From Sweltsa coloradensis (taxonomy: Eukaryota; Arthropoda; Insecta; Plecoptera; Chloroperlidae): 64,000 nt of DNA. The notes beneath the pieces are model-generated. The model saw nothing but the letters and a program-made list of their open reading frames with translations, ran no database searches and had not been told where the DNA came from. This document shows positions 47,960 to 58,660 of this stretch, piece by piece (position 1 is the first letter of the stretch; every line of letters begins with the position of its first letter). Made by a program: the position numbers and the translations under genes. Location: positions 1-64,000 of the forward strand of contig JAMZAV010000635.1 of NCBI GenBank assembly GCA_024449915.1, written 5' to 3'.

Positions 47960-49920
47960 TAAACTGAAAACATAAATAGGCTACCCATTATCTCACTTAA
48001 AAAAAAAGTTCCAGAGACTCAAAAATCCGCTATGTCTTAAAAAAACCTTGGCCCCTTTTCCTATCTTAAAACCAGTCGGCTAAGGCGCTTTTATACTCAG
48101 AATGTGGGAGTCCTCATCAAAATATTTTTCAGGCTTGCCCCCGCCGCAAAAGTGTTTTTTTAAAATGCTGGCAAATACTCCTGCGCTGTCCTGCTCCTGC
48201 AAGCCCCCGTGGACTGGTGGTGTCCTGACCCCTCTTGTACAGTACAGCCCGGGGAGGGACTGGGTACCGGGGATGTAGAGACTATGCAATCTTCTCTCTT
48301 TTGCCAAACAGGTCTTCCCCTTTCCCAATAATATACCAGTTTTAACCCAGATTTGACCCAAAAATTCTACTCTTTTTATATTTTGTCTAAACACTACACA
48401 TTGAGTTCCTTATCTAATTGAGAAAAAGGAGGAAGGAATAGGAAACCCGTTGGGTTTTAAGTTACCCATACATAGGTTCGGTGCAACTGTTTTCTGGGAA
48501 AATGTCTTAGGGGACAGCGCCTAATTGCCGATTTGTATCCCTCTTCAGGCCAGCCATCGATGATGCCATCCATTCGGTACTACCTGCATAACAATAGAGA
48601 CATAGAAATTACCGGTGTTGTAATAGTTGAATGGTTTTTTTCCCGATTGGCCCCTGAAACTGAGAATGGAAATGCGTGCAAACGTTTTTTTGAAAAATTG
48701 GGCGTCTTTACCCGATTTCTGGCTGAATCCAAAACCCCCTCTAAGATAAAGGCCCCTGCAAATTTGCCGGACTGCCATCAAACTAAAAGAGGCAGTTTGT
48801 CCGATTTTCTGAAAATTACACGAATACCTTTGATACCCCTTCTCCAGCCCCTTTTCCGGACCATCAAATCATCTTCACCAAATTTAAAATTATGGGAAAT
48901 TAGAAAAAAAAAAAGATCTGGCCTAAAAAAGCGAAAATTTTGTTTATGGCACACTTTAAAAGCACTTCCCCCAAGGGAAAGAGGCAGTCTTCACAGGGCT
49001 CCCAATAAAAAACCCCCATTCGCCCGGTTACGGGTATACTTCTTCATTTTCTTATGAGGCCACCCCCCTTGGCGCAGGGGGAACACACTTTTTAATAAAA
49101 AAATAGTAGGCCACACCATGAAGGCCCCTGTCCCCGGGGTTTTGCCTCCACTTAGGAAAATTAATGTTGTACAAAAGGTAAAGAATTACATAACAAACTC
49201 ATAACGCACCTATTGCTAGCAAAAGGGTAGGGTTTATAATATAAGCTAGTTTAAGACTACATTTTATGCCAAAGTTAGCCTAAACCCCATAACTTTTTTA
49301 TTCAAATTTAATTATTCAAGTTTAAAAAGATCCCTTTTTACGTAAACTCAATATTCTTAAAAGGGAAAATCGATGTCTTTTTAAAATGAGTTTTTTTTAA
49401 TGCCAGCCTGAACATATTTTTTTGGGAGGGCCCATGCTAATTTAATTATTTCAGTAAAAGGATCCTTGTTTACGTTTAATTTTTAATCCTATTCTTATCC
49501 GGAACACTTGGCCACCCGTCCTCGTAACAGAAGTTTGGTTAAAACCCCCCCTAAACCCGGGGTGACGCTTGGGTGAAAGTTTGTAGGGAGGTTTCACCAA
49601 ATGCAAAAATTTCCTTTTAAAAAAACGTTTCTATCCTTAGCACTGAAATTTTCAGTTTTTCACGCACTATAGGCCACGCACATTTAATAACCCCTTTTAA
49701 TACTAATACACCCAGTCTTTTGGGCTATCTCTAGGTAGACGCCACTGTGGACTTAATAAAAATGGGTCCCAAAAATTACAGAAAAATACACTGACGTTGA
49801 ATTTAAAGATATGAGATCCGCTTAGGTAGGCTACCTATTGATTGTGTTAAACCATTATAAGTTAACTAAGTTATATTCAATTTATACTGAGGGTTAAACA
49901 ACGGTGTGGATTGTTTTTTT
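47960..49920. other. non-coding or unreadable stretch right of the satellite array
   Basis: It contains open frames of up to 174 codons (plus, 48,533-49,057) and 104 codons (minus, 48,080-48,394). Neither shows a recognisable domain, and the surrounding sequence looks error-rich, so frames cannot be trusted. Confidence 0.35.
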
Positions 49921-49924
49921 AATT

Positions 49925-50050
49925 TCTGGATTAAATAAATAAATAAATAAATAATTTTTTTTTTTTTAATAGGGCCTAAAAAATAAAAATTTTTTTTTTT
50001 TTTTAAATAAATAAAATAAATAATTTTTTTTTATTTTTTATTTTTTTTTT
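49925..50050. repeat. AAAT/T-rich low-complexity tract at the SINE tail
   Basis: (AAAT)n interrupted by long T runs, continuous with the SINE 3' tail. The T runs are probably inflated by sequencing error. Confidence 0.6.
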
Positions 50051-50432
50051 AGAGTCTACCCCCCTCAATATAACTGATTTTCAGTGGGGGATTTTTAAAA
50101 CAAAGCGACCAACCCAACCTGCAGGCCTCGACCAATCGACGAGTGACGATAAAACCCAAACCCAAAAATCGATTTTTTAATAGGGAAAAATAGCAACATG
50201 GTTGGACAGTGCGAACACCCCGAATCAAACCCCGAATCACAAGGCCGATTTAAACCTCTGAAATTTTTATGTGCTGTTGTAGAGCTCCAAAATCACCGTT
50301 TACAAAACCCCCCAAAACAAAAAACGATGGACTTAAATCCAAATCAGAAGTTAAAAACTTTTGAAAAATCGTCCCTGGGGCCTTCTGCATTTGGGAAGCA
50401 ATACGCTAAACCCCAAGATCAACGACCACACA
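50040..50432 (-). mobile_element. tRNA-derived SINE, copy 3 (error-rich)
   Basis: It aligns end to end with the SINE copies at 15.2 and 23.1 kb: tail with the CAGTGGGG/CCCCACTG-type palindrome (about 50,060-50,090), body with GGACAGTGCGAACACCC, and tRNA-like head (about 50,370-50,430). Relative to those copies it shows many homopolymer and dinucleotide changes (for example AAAACCCAAACCC where the others read AACCAACCAA). Confidence 0.8.
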
Positions 50433-50599
50433 ACCAAAGAAGTTTAAAAGAACGTGTTTGAAAAATTTAAAAAGCCTCAGTGGGAAAAAGCCCGGGCGAA
50501 ATACGAGTAGGCCTAAAAATTGCAAGGGTTTTCTTAGTCCCCTTCCCCCGACTGACAAAGCACACGGAATCGCCCCCCCCCCCCCCGATTATGTCCTAG

Positions 50600-51717
50600 A
50601 TCCACCACTGCTTTTGGAAACGTCTTGGTGGGAACCAAACTGCCTTGGCTTATGTGATACACTTCAAAGCGGCTTCGATAGTGATGCGTCCGAATCCACA
50701 ATGGCGTTGGTCTATTCCCGTGGCAGAGGAAAGTCACTGCCTCTATAAACTTTGCACTAAGCATCCGGCTTAGAAGAACGCACTTCGTAGTGACGTGATA
50801 CATGGGCATATCCCAAATCGAATCCATTGAAGGCTATTTCAACAAAGCCGCTTTGACAGACGTGATATAGGTACCTAGGCCTAGTCAATATTAATTTTAA
50901 AATTTTCAACATAAAAATGTAGGCCTAGGCCTAAAAAAAGGCTATGTAGGCCTATAGATTATTTATTTTAAACATCTAAAGTGTGGGTGGGTCTCGCATC
51001 CAAAACCCTGGTTCGTAGTGGCCTGCACTAGATCGGAAGCCCCATTTGTTCAGTTTGTAGTTTCCAATGATGCGCCTACCTATAGGCCTTCTTCAGTCCT
51101 GTAAAGACTGCCTCGAAGCACATAGGCTAGGCCTACCGCTCCTGTTAGACCTAGGCTAGGGCCCAGTGCAATATTCACATCAATTCCTTTACTTTAGGGC
51201 CTAGGCTAGGACCTGTAGTCCAACAGAAGAAATTAAGGTTGCATGGCAAACCTAATGCAAAGGCCTACAGAATTAGAATAAGGCTAAACTGATGAGTAAA
51301 TGATCAAGCGTTTGTTTATCCAGTGCTGAGCACAAGGCTGACCGGGCAACTAAGTCGCTAGACAAATTTCGAATAGGCCCAAGGTTCCCTAGAAAAGTAC
51401 AAATGGTTAAGGTTGCACACTCCCTACTAGCTTACAGAACTCTCCTTGGCTAATGACTACGCCCTCAGATTTCTCACCTTCCTAGCTAGCTGGACGCCAC
51501 GAGGAAGGCCTAGCCTAGAACTAGGCTATTATAGCCCTACTCCTCCAAAAGGTCTCGGAGCCTGGGACACCCACGCCCAGACAAGAACTAAAGATAGGCC
51601 TAGGCCTAGCCCCTAGCTTAGGCCTGCGCCCAACAACGTATACTTGGCCTAGTAAGCCTTGGAGTCTACTTCTAGCATGACTAGGCCTAGGCCTAGTGAA
51701 GATACACATCCCCAAAC
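50600..51717. other. non-coding stretch rich in AGGCCTAGGCCTA words
   Basis: Sequence quality improves here relative to the block to the left. Overlapping TAGGCCTA/CTAGGCCT words recur (for example 50,876-50,960 and 51,590-51,700). No gene was identified; a 97-codon minus-strand frame at 50,534-50,827 has no recognisable family. Confidence 0.4.
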
Positions 51718-51723
51718 AAAAAT

Positions 51724-51953
51724 GGGCACTTCTTACCTGGGGGGTCCAACTTTTCAACAACGATTTTTTGCAACGTTTTCAAAAAATACTCTACCTACCA
51801 AACCTTTAACGTTGCTATTTTAAATATGAAGTACTTTAAACGACAAAGGACTTTCGTTTAAAATAGCGACGTTAAAGGTTTTGAAGTTTTTTTTTTAATT
51901 TAACAGCAAAAAATCGTTGTTGAAAGTTGGACCCCCCAGGTAAAGAAGTGCCC
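51724..51953. mobile_element. foldback element, 230 bp
   Basis: The left arm begins GGGCACTTCTTACCTGGGGG; the right arm is its complement, ending CCAGGTAAAGAAGTGCCC. The inner arms (AACCTTTAACGTTGC and complement) also pair. AAAAAT flanks both sides (51,718-51,723 and 51,954-51,959), a possible short target duplication. The whole element can fold into one hairpin. Non-coding. Confidence 0.75.
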
Positions 51954-52237
51954 AAAAATGTTCTAAAGTTGGGAGAAAAGTTGAGAAAATGAAAAACTAC
52001 AATCCAAACGACGTTAGTACAAACAACGCCTAAATAAGTAGACCGTAAATAAACCTGGATGGTTATAAAACGACTTACCACTGAATGGATAACGAAGTAG
52101 GGCCATCTTCCAACCACGAGACAGGTTAGGACCCTTGCCGGAAAAGCAACAAATTTTCATGACCTAACCGTTGACAGACCATCCAAAGACAAGACGGAGG
52201 CCAAGTTTGCCGCTTGACAGCTGATTTTGGCGTCAGC

Positions 52238-52786
52238 TCAGGTCGAATGAAAAGTCGAACGTCGAACATAATCGAATCGTGGAGTCGAGAACAGCAATCT
52301 AGGAGGCCGTGGACGGGAAAATATGAAGCGACGCGGGAAAACATTATAAATTGAATTGTTAGTTTTGCACTCGCCGAGTGCATGCCAATGGAAAACGCCA
52401 TAAGGGCACTCAACAGTAGAGTTATCAGTGCCCATTTCAAGAGTATTGGAGTCTTCCAATTTTTTTCTTTTTCCATAATTGTGGATTACCACCATGTTTT
52501 CTTCCCTCCAAAGGGAGGAATGTAAGGGAAGCGGGGGGTTAATGGGAAGGAGTGAGGATGTTGGGTAGGATGGGTTTAACTGGGTGGGAACGGAGGAGTG
52601 CTCGTTGCAGAGAGGGCCGGCAAGTATGGAGAAGAAAAAAGTGAAAGAAGAAAATAAATACGAGTAAGGCTGTGTGGATGAAAAAAGGTGTGATAAAAAG
52701 TTACGCGAGAGCTCTCTCTGCAACACGCACCCCAACCGGCCAGAGCTCGCCCTTAGTTTTGGGGAATACACTACTCCCCTACTCAC
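52238..52786 (-). CDS. 182-codon open frame, unrecognised and probably not a gene
   Basis: A long frame for this AT-rich region, but it overlaps the dispersed terminal motif GCCAATGGAAAACGCCATAA (52,385-52,404) shared with the 58.55 kb MITE-like element. It has a phenylalanine/serine/proline-biased composition, no recognisable domain and no supporting neighbour. The right part is moderately GC-rich (GAGCTC, CCGGCC). A chance frame across repeat DNA is the best reading. Confidence 0.12.
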   Translation of the reverse strand: MSRGVVYSPKLRASSGRLGCVLQRELSRNFLSHLFSSTQPYSYLFSSFTFFFSILAGPLCNEHSSVPTQLNPSYPTSSLLPINPPLPLHSSLWREENMVVIHNYGKRKKLEDSNTLEMGTDNSTVECPYGVFHWHALGECKTNNSIYNVFPRRFIFSRPRPPRLLFSTPRFDYVRRSTFHST

Positions 52787-52996
52787 ACAGAGGCCAAACC
52801 ACGGGAAGGTAGCGAGTTGGACTTTGATGTTTTATTACCCCGAACCATGCCCGAACCTACCTCGAGTACACACCCGTACAGGCTTATCAGGCTATGAGTA
52901 AATAATTTCTAATGAGAATGACTAATTGTTGACAACATCTAAACTTGCCACCACTTAGGTGTGTGGATCTGTACAAGTGTAAATGATTGCTAATAA

Positions 52997-53019
52997 AATG
53001 AAATGAAATGAAATGAAAT
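52997..53019. repeat. (AAATG)n microsatellite
   Basis: About five AAATG units following an AATAAAATG sequence. It could be the tail of a retroelement, but no coding remnant is seen upstream. Confidence 0.75.
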
Positions 53020-53158
53020 GGCCATCACACTACATGAAGCTGTATATTTTAAAATTTTATTTCTTTTCATACCACAAAATTGGAGCTAGATATTAAAATT
53101 ATGAAATAAATACAAGACAATGACGATGCTCGTAAAGAGAAAAGATCTGTTGTTGGTA

Positions 53159-53719
53159 CTAGGAAAACGCTTAAGTCCCGCCGCGTTGATGGATGAGCTT
53201 TTTGTAAGTTTTTAGTTTGCGTAGAACCACTTTTCCTTTGCAAGTGCTTTTTGAATGCATTGTAGGCGATTGTTGTCAAGTTTCTATTGTTACTTATTGT
53301 TATTATAAACCTCAAAAACCTCATATTAAAACCTTTATTCTATGGATTCTGGCTAACTTTTTCAACTTTTTCTTTCAAAAAGCAATACATCACCATTACC
53401 TTAATGTCCATGTAAAATATGAACGTTGTAGCCCCACCCGTTTGGTCAGAATCGGCCCAAATGGATCGCACTAAAAATTTTAAAAAAATCGTAAAAGTAC
53501 GATATTCATGAGAAATATTTCTTTGATTGTACCCAAAAACAATACACCTCTAAGTTTAGAGATTTCGAAGGTCCCCTCCAATTTTCATCAAGATCGCATA
53601 TTATGCCGTTTGCCCGGTAGAGAGCGAACAAACAGACAAAAAAACAAACAAACAAAAAACACCCGAGCTAAATTATTTGGGGGGTCAGTGAAATTGAAGT
53701 CACCGCTTAGCTCATCCAA
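53159..53719 (-). repeat. family A interspersed repeat, inverted full copy
   Basis: The complement of the 4,124-4,714 copy: it runs from CTAGGAAAACGC through the GTAGCCCCACCCGTTTGGTC block and CCTCTAAGTTTAGAG to CACCCGAGCTAAAT and CTCATCCAA. No coding capacity. It supports family A as a mobile repeat with fixed ends. Confidence 0.8.
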
Positions 53720-53978
53720 CAATCAGTTTGTAAAAGAGTGATGCAAACAACTATTTGTTAAAACACAGTCATGTCGTCGTCGGCTCTGGTAAATACTGTT
53801 TTCCTTCGCTTCAATATAGCCCTTGAAACCGGCAGAGGTTCGATACCAGCCACGTACAATTTCGACAAAGGTTTTCCCATCGTTTAACTTTAACGTTTAG
53901 TTAAATGCTGGAAATAATTCCTATTACAGTAATTATCTGTTGTAGTTTAAGGGCGCTTTAATAGAAGTGTTATCACTA

Positions 53979-54040
53979 CTAGGAAAACGCTAAAGTCCCG
54001 TCGCGTTGTTGAGCGAGCACCGGTACGTGCAACACGACCC
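53979..54040 (-). repeat. family A terminal fragment
   Basis: CTAGGAAAACGCTAAAGTCC matches the complement of the CTAG end of the family A copies. Only about 60 bp are preserved. Confidence 0.6.
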
Positions 54041-54123
54041 GAGTACGACATTCCCATGATTTTACATACCAATAAGTCTTTGGTCTTGACCGATTTTGCT
54101 GAAAATTTGTAAAATAGGAGAGA

Positions 54124-54600
54124 ATGGATAAAATCCACCGCCATCTAGAGGACCTTGACATCATTTCTTTGGGAAAACTATTTCAACTCTTTGATAACAA
54201 ATAATAAACTGCTTCCTCGATTGTATTTTGATTACTTCTAGGTGGCAGTGCATAGTGATTCTCGTGCGACTTTTCGTTGCCATGGTAACGTTTCTTTTGT
54301 TAAAATTTGTAAAATAGGAGAGAATGTTGTTCTTATTGACCCTGCAAAATTTCATAACGATCGGAACATTTTTACTTTTTTATTTTATTTTTTTATTTTT
54401 TATATCCAACAATCGGATTTTGTTCAAAAACTATACAGCAACCCGCCTAGGTGGTAATGTACATGTGTGCAAAATTTCAGGTCGATCAGAGAAACGGTGC
54501 GACCTGTATCGAAGCAGTAACAGAAAAAAAAACAAAAAAAAAAAACAGGACATTCGAGCCATAAGAGTCAAGTGGAGACGCTTGCTCAATAACTACAATG
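54124..54600 (+). repeat. family B interspersed repeat, copy 2
   Basis: It matches 6,853-7,020, beginning GGATAAAATCCACCGCCATC and continuing through GGTGGCAGTGCAT and CGTTGCCATGGTAACG. It ends in an A-rich tract (about 54,525-54,546) followed by a segment like the 3' end of copy 1. Non-coding; superfamily unknown. Confidence 0.65.
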
Positions 54601-54692
54601 AAAGATAACGACAATATCGTTGCTAGACGAGTGAGCGAGCAATACTGTATTCTACATGTATTTTGTATGTTCTGTATTATAAATGTCCAAAT

Positions 54693-54731
54693 AAACTAAA
54701 CTTAACTAAACTAAACTAAACTAAACTAAAC
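54693..54731. repeat. (ACTAA)n microsatellite
   Basis: About seven imperfect repeats of AACTA/ACTAA just upstream of the orphan satellite monomer. Confidence 0.8.
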
Positions 54732-54749
54732 AAAACATGTGTTGAGTAC

Positions 54750-55321
54750 CAGTGTTGGGTAAGTTCCCGCAAAAAAGGAACTTTTAAAAGTTAAGTTACT
54801 TGGCCTTCAAATGAAACTCTTAAAAGTTACAGTTCCTTCACAAAACTTTTGAGTTCCTTAAATAAAAAAGTTCCTGGTTAAAAGTTCCTTTATCAAATAA
54901 ATTTTGGTACATAGGATTTAGGTCGCGATTTTTTAGCCCCGTCGTCGCTAGCAAATATGACGGGTTCCTTTGTAAATCAGTTTTTATAACTGAATAGGAT
55001 AGACGTTCAATAAATAATAAATAAATAATAAATAAATCAATCAATCGAGGTTATGTCTCCTAAAAATGATATATTACTGTTTTTTATCAACTAATTTTTA
55101 TATTTGTATCAGCTAAATTTGTTTTCAGTGGTGGGTTTTGTCATCACTAAGTGTGAAAGGAACTTCTAAAACTTTATTAAAAGTTAGTAGTTACCATAAA
55201 TTTGTAACTTTTGTGTTGAAAGTTCCTCTAACTAAAAATGGAACGCGTTCCTTAAAAAGTTCCCAAAAAAGAACGAGTTCCTAGGAACGCGTTCTTTTTC
55301 AAAAGTTCCTACCTAACACTG
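54750..55321. mobile_element. non-autonomous hAT element, 572 bp, with perfect 8-bp target duplication
   Basis: The left end is CAGTGTTGGGTAAGTTCC and the right end is the complement of CAGTGTTAGGTAGGAAC. Both flanks are TTGAGTAC (54,742-54,749 and 55,322-55,329), a perfect 8-bp duplication typical of hAT. The interior repeats AAAGTTCC-type words in both orientations. A LINE 3' end (about 54,905-55,045) is inserted inside. The element itself interrupts a satellite-like monomer. Confidence 0.85.
54905..55045 (+). mobile_element. 5'-truncated LINE 3' end, same family as the 28-33 kb LINE
   Basis: TTTGTAAATCAGTTTTTATA followed by ACTGAATAGGATAGACG and a (TAAATAA)n tail closely matches the end of the LINE at 33,050-33,127. 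No coding sequence remains. The 5' boundary is approximate. It is nested in the hAT element. Confidence 0.7.
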
Positions 55322-55535
55322 TTGAGTACCCAGAAACATTCCCTTCCCTCCCCCTACATAAGGCTGGATCCAGCATAGTTCTTTTCTCCCTAACCTAGAA
55401 TTAGAATTAGCTAAACAAGGCAGAAGTACACAATAATATAGTCACTGCCTAATAGCAGGCAAAACTTCCACTACAATTGACAACTATCTGAAATTAAATA
55501 CTATTTATTCAGTACGTCGTCTGAAGATGGGGCAC

Positions 55536-55607
55536 CGACACAGTGGCTGCCCAGGGGCTGAAGCACCCCGGAGCTGGAGGTTCTGGGTTCAAACCCCAGT
55601 CGGGACA
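55536..55607 (+). repeat. tRNA-like SINE head
   Basis: An A-box-like CAGTGGCTGCCCAGGGGC and a perfect B box GGTTCAAACC are followed by an A-rich stretch ending in AAAAAAAAAA at about 55,660. The anticodon arm (ACCCC-GGAGCTG-GAGGT) has a mismatch. This is a retroposed tRNA derivative rather than a functional tRNA. Confidence 0.5.
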
Positions 55608-55621
55608 AATTTTTACGACAA

Positions 55622-57811
55622 CAACTATAACTATATCCTTAAAGTGGGCTTATGCTTAAAAAAAAAACTTATATTATTAATAACAATAAAAACAATAATA
55701 ATATGAAATGTTTTCGATGTTACAAGTGACAAGGAAATCATAATGAAAATTGAAACTATATAACAGGTAGTAACGTACTTTTCACTGTTAATTACTTATT
55801 TTTATTTAAATATAATTTAAATATAAATAACAGTGAAAATTCTAATGATTTGTATGTGTAAGGAAATCATAACTTGAGGGAAAGCTACAACATGTTAAAA
55901 CATGTTGGAGATCTAATAATGAGAAGTTGCTCTTTTTAAAAATTATTTATTTCATATCAGACAACCAGAATAATAATGCATAAGTATATATTGTATAGAT
56001 TAAATAATCAAATCTGCACAAATTTGTACAACTCAAAACAATGTTTATGTTAATATTTATAATTATAATAATGTACAGAATAATACTTAATAATTATAAT
56101 TTATATACAATTGACAAGAAGATTGTTGTATAAAGAAATTATAAATCACAATAAGAAAGGTTCTATTCATGGAAGACTTCTACAAAAGAAAAGTCGGTAT
56201 ATTAAGGGGTAACATCGTATCGTTCTTACTCGACAAAATACAAACTCAGTCTTCGTCTTAAAGTTTAGGCCATCTTATTAAAACCCACAAGGGACGAGGT
56301 ACTCGCCATAGCAAAGTACGTACCAAAATGGAGGGGTATTCGACTAGCCCTATAGTATATATATATTATTTCTACGCTCATTTTTATCCCAAACCATTAT
56401 CATTGTAAGTTCTTTATACAAAAAAAAATTGCAAGTTGTGTATATATTATGATACCGCCTCACTGTATATCGTCTAATCCGTGGTGTATTTCCAATTTCC
56501 ATACGGTTTAACCGTTTGGTTCAGTCAAATGCTATAGAAACATCAACAGTAAAAATCTTCACGTTTCTCAAGTGAAATACGCTATTACTCGTGAAATGCC
56601 GTCTCTGAAGTGACAAATTTCAGTAATTCCACATTAGAAATTCAAATAAAGTTTTACATATTTTAACAAAACATAGAAATACTTCTCATATGGACGTATA
56701 TTAACATGGACTATTGAATACTTGCTAATTCGATTCGTGATCGTATTTCAAAACGGAATAATAACACATAGTTTAGGAAGTAATTAATCACCAAATAATG
56801 GCAGACTAGCTCAGTATTGGTAAAACACTGACGGTGTAGCTACATCTATAGACAGTGAAAATAAAATTAATACCATCAAAAATATAATAGAGATATAAAT
56901 AATCCACGATTCCAACTGCTCATTTGATATGTTACACAAAATAATTATTAAGAGGATATTATGGGACATGTGTTTTAAGCAAGTTCCTATTCGCTCGGCC
57001 CACTCACACCACAGTTGTTTACAAGTTTGGGTAGTTGTCAAGGAAGCGGAAACATAGTGTTCCACAGTATCACTTTTCAAGAAATTATTTTTAAATAAAG
57101 AAAAAAATCCATTGATTTCCGGTTTTTGGTTTTCTTAAAAAGTCTAAAATTGCCCACATTCGTAGCATGCATGCAAAGTTTTGTATACGTCGGATTGTTA
57201 CAGGCCGAGTGAATAGCTATGTGCTAACTGCCAAATGTGTCTCCCTCTTTAAGTGGCTAACAAGAGCAAAGACTTGTGCAACTACATTTTCAACCACACA
57301 AACTCTTCACTGAAAAGAACACTACAAGTATAAATTGTACCCCGTCAAAAAGCACACTGACAAACTGTGGACTAAATGAGATATGCAAATGTTAACCGTG
57401 TCAATGAGTTGGTTTTGCTGACAGAATGCCAATCGGCTGGATATCGCTTAGGCATTGTGGTAGGATCCAACAGCTTGCCTTTAAAATGTGATGGAAGATA
57501 CCAAAAATATCGGTAAAGTAACCATTCAGCATCTTTTTTCATACCTTGGAGCTATACCAGGTATCAGGATAACAGGAACTAGCCAGGCTAGTCGTCGGAT
57601 CCAGCCCCACACTTGATATCCTGGTCAATGAATTCGCCGGGCAGTGAATAGTGTACAACTTTAATAAACGTCCGGTGAGCGCTCTCCTCTATAAAGGATA
57701 TTATACTGATGACATTTATGGTCTGAACATTGACTCTCCTTGAGTTTTCATATAGAGGACTAAAGTCACATAGTTTTTTTTTAAAAACTTCCTTTAATAG
57801 AACAGGTAAAT
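55622..57811. other. AT-rich non-coding stretch, nothing recognised
   Basis: No coding frame or recognisable repeat is seen. It includes a short TATATATA run near 56,355. It could be intergenic or a long distal untranslated region of the minus-strand gene; the sequence does not decide. Confidence 0.5.
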
Positions 57812-57957
57812 GTTATTATTTACTACAATTCAGAAATCAAAATGTCCGCCCCAACCGGGAATCGAACCACGGATCTCCCGCATTCCAGGCAGGCGTCTTA
57901 ACCACTAGACCATCAGGACGGGTACATTCTAATTTCTGAATTGTAGTAAATAATAAC
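57812..57957. repeat. inverted repeat (33 nt arms, 31/33 identical) enclosing a tRNA-like sequence
   Basis: The left arm begins GTTATTATTTACTACAATTC; the right arm is its complement with two mismatches. Together with the tRNA-like centre the unit is 146 bp and could fold as one long hairpin. It may be a miniature inverted-repeat element that carries or was built on a tRNA. No clear target duplication is visible. Confidence 0.65.
57845..57922 (-). repeat. tRNA-like sequence (SINE head or tRNA pseudogene), anticodon-loop GGA
   Basis: On the minus strand an A-box-like TGGTCTAGTGGTTA is followed by an anticodon arm CCTGC-CTGGAAT-GCGGG and a B box GGTTCGATTCC. The acceptor stem has mismatches (about 5 of 7 pairs), so this is probably not a working tRNA. 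It sits exactly between two 33-nt inverted repeats (57,812-57,844 and 57,925-57,957). Confidence 0.6.
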
Positions 57958-58550
57958 AATTACACCTTCGAGAGTGTTTCCCGACTAACCAACTCGAGAA
58001 AAAAAGGTAAATGTTATTTAACAATTAATTGAACTTAACACTGCTCTTAGGAGGGAAAATAAGTGTGTTCATCTCGAGGATGTGATACTAGTATTTCCAA
58101 CATGTCCGCGGTATACATGACTATAACTACAGTCAACTGTCACAGTAACAGTCCTATCCTCTATAGCGCGTTTACAGTTTTTACCACCAGAGGGGACATG
58201 AGAAGATGTAGCGAGCGCTAGGGTGATTTTTGACGTGGTACAAACTAGCAGGAAGTTAACAAATTAAAAGTGTCTAGGATCTTAATTTGGTGACTTATTG
58301 AATGACGTTATTGAAGTATCACCCTTACAAATTACAACAATACAGTGTCAGCTTTTCGTTTGTACGACACCATAAGAGTGTACATGATATTATATAAATT
58401 ACAATTTTTTAAAAAGTTATGCTCCTCTCAAAATATGGCAGAAAACTGCAAATATTGTGCAGTTTTAATATTACACATGACCATTATTTAATTCATTACT
58501 TTTACCAAAACTCTTTTACATACAAGAACATTATTACATATTTATTATGC
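57958..58550. other. non-coding stretch, nothing recognised
   Basis: AT-rich sequence between the tRNA-like hairpin and the 110-bp MITE-like element. No gene or repeat boundary is visible. Confidence 0.4.
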
Positions 58551-58660
58551 TTACGGCGTTTTCCATTGGCCGCACTAGCGCGTACCGAATCGCCACTTGT
58601 CCTTTCAGTTGTTCAGTTTTGTAATGTTATCCTAGTGCATGCCGATGGAAAACACCATAA
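58551..58660. mobile_element. short inverted-terminal-repeat element (MITE-like), 110 bp
   Basis: The left end TTACGGCGTTTTCCATTGGC and the right end (complement TTATGGTGTTTTCCATCGGC) are near-perfect inverted repeats. The same terminal motif, GCCAATGGAAAACGCCATAA, occurs at about 52,385-52,404, so this is a dispersed family. The superfamily is unknown; the TTA...TAA ends would fit a PIF/Harbinger-type insertion, but this is not proven. Confidence 0.55.

Larger units (their letters stand above)
54735..55400 (+). repeat. orphan satellite monomer split by a hAT insertion
   Basis: CATGTGTTGAGTAC before the hAT and the sequence after it (CCTACATAAGGCTGGATCC at about 55,353-55,371, then CAGCATAGTTCTTTTCTCCC) match the 170-bp monomer of the 43.6-48.0 kb array. 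It lies about 7 kb from that array. Confidence 0.6.

Noticed and set aside
48533..49057. 174-codon plus-strand frame and an opposing minus-strand frame
   Set aside because: No domain or codon signal; sequence quality is poor; frames on both strands overlap.
57845..57922. Functional tRNA gene (anticodon GGA)
   Set aside because: The acceptor stem has mismatches and the T-arm is imperfect. The inverted-repeat context suggests a mobile element.
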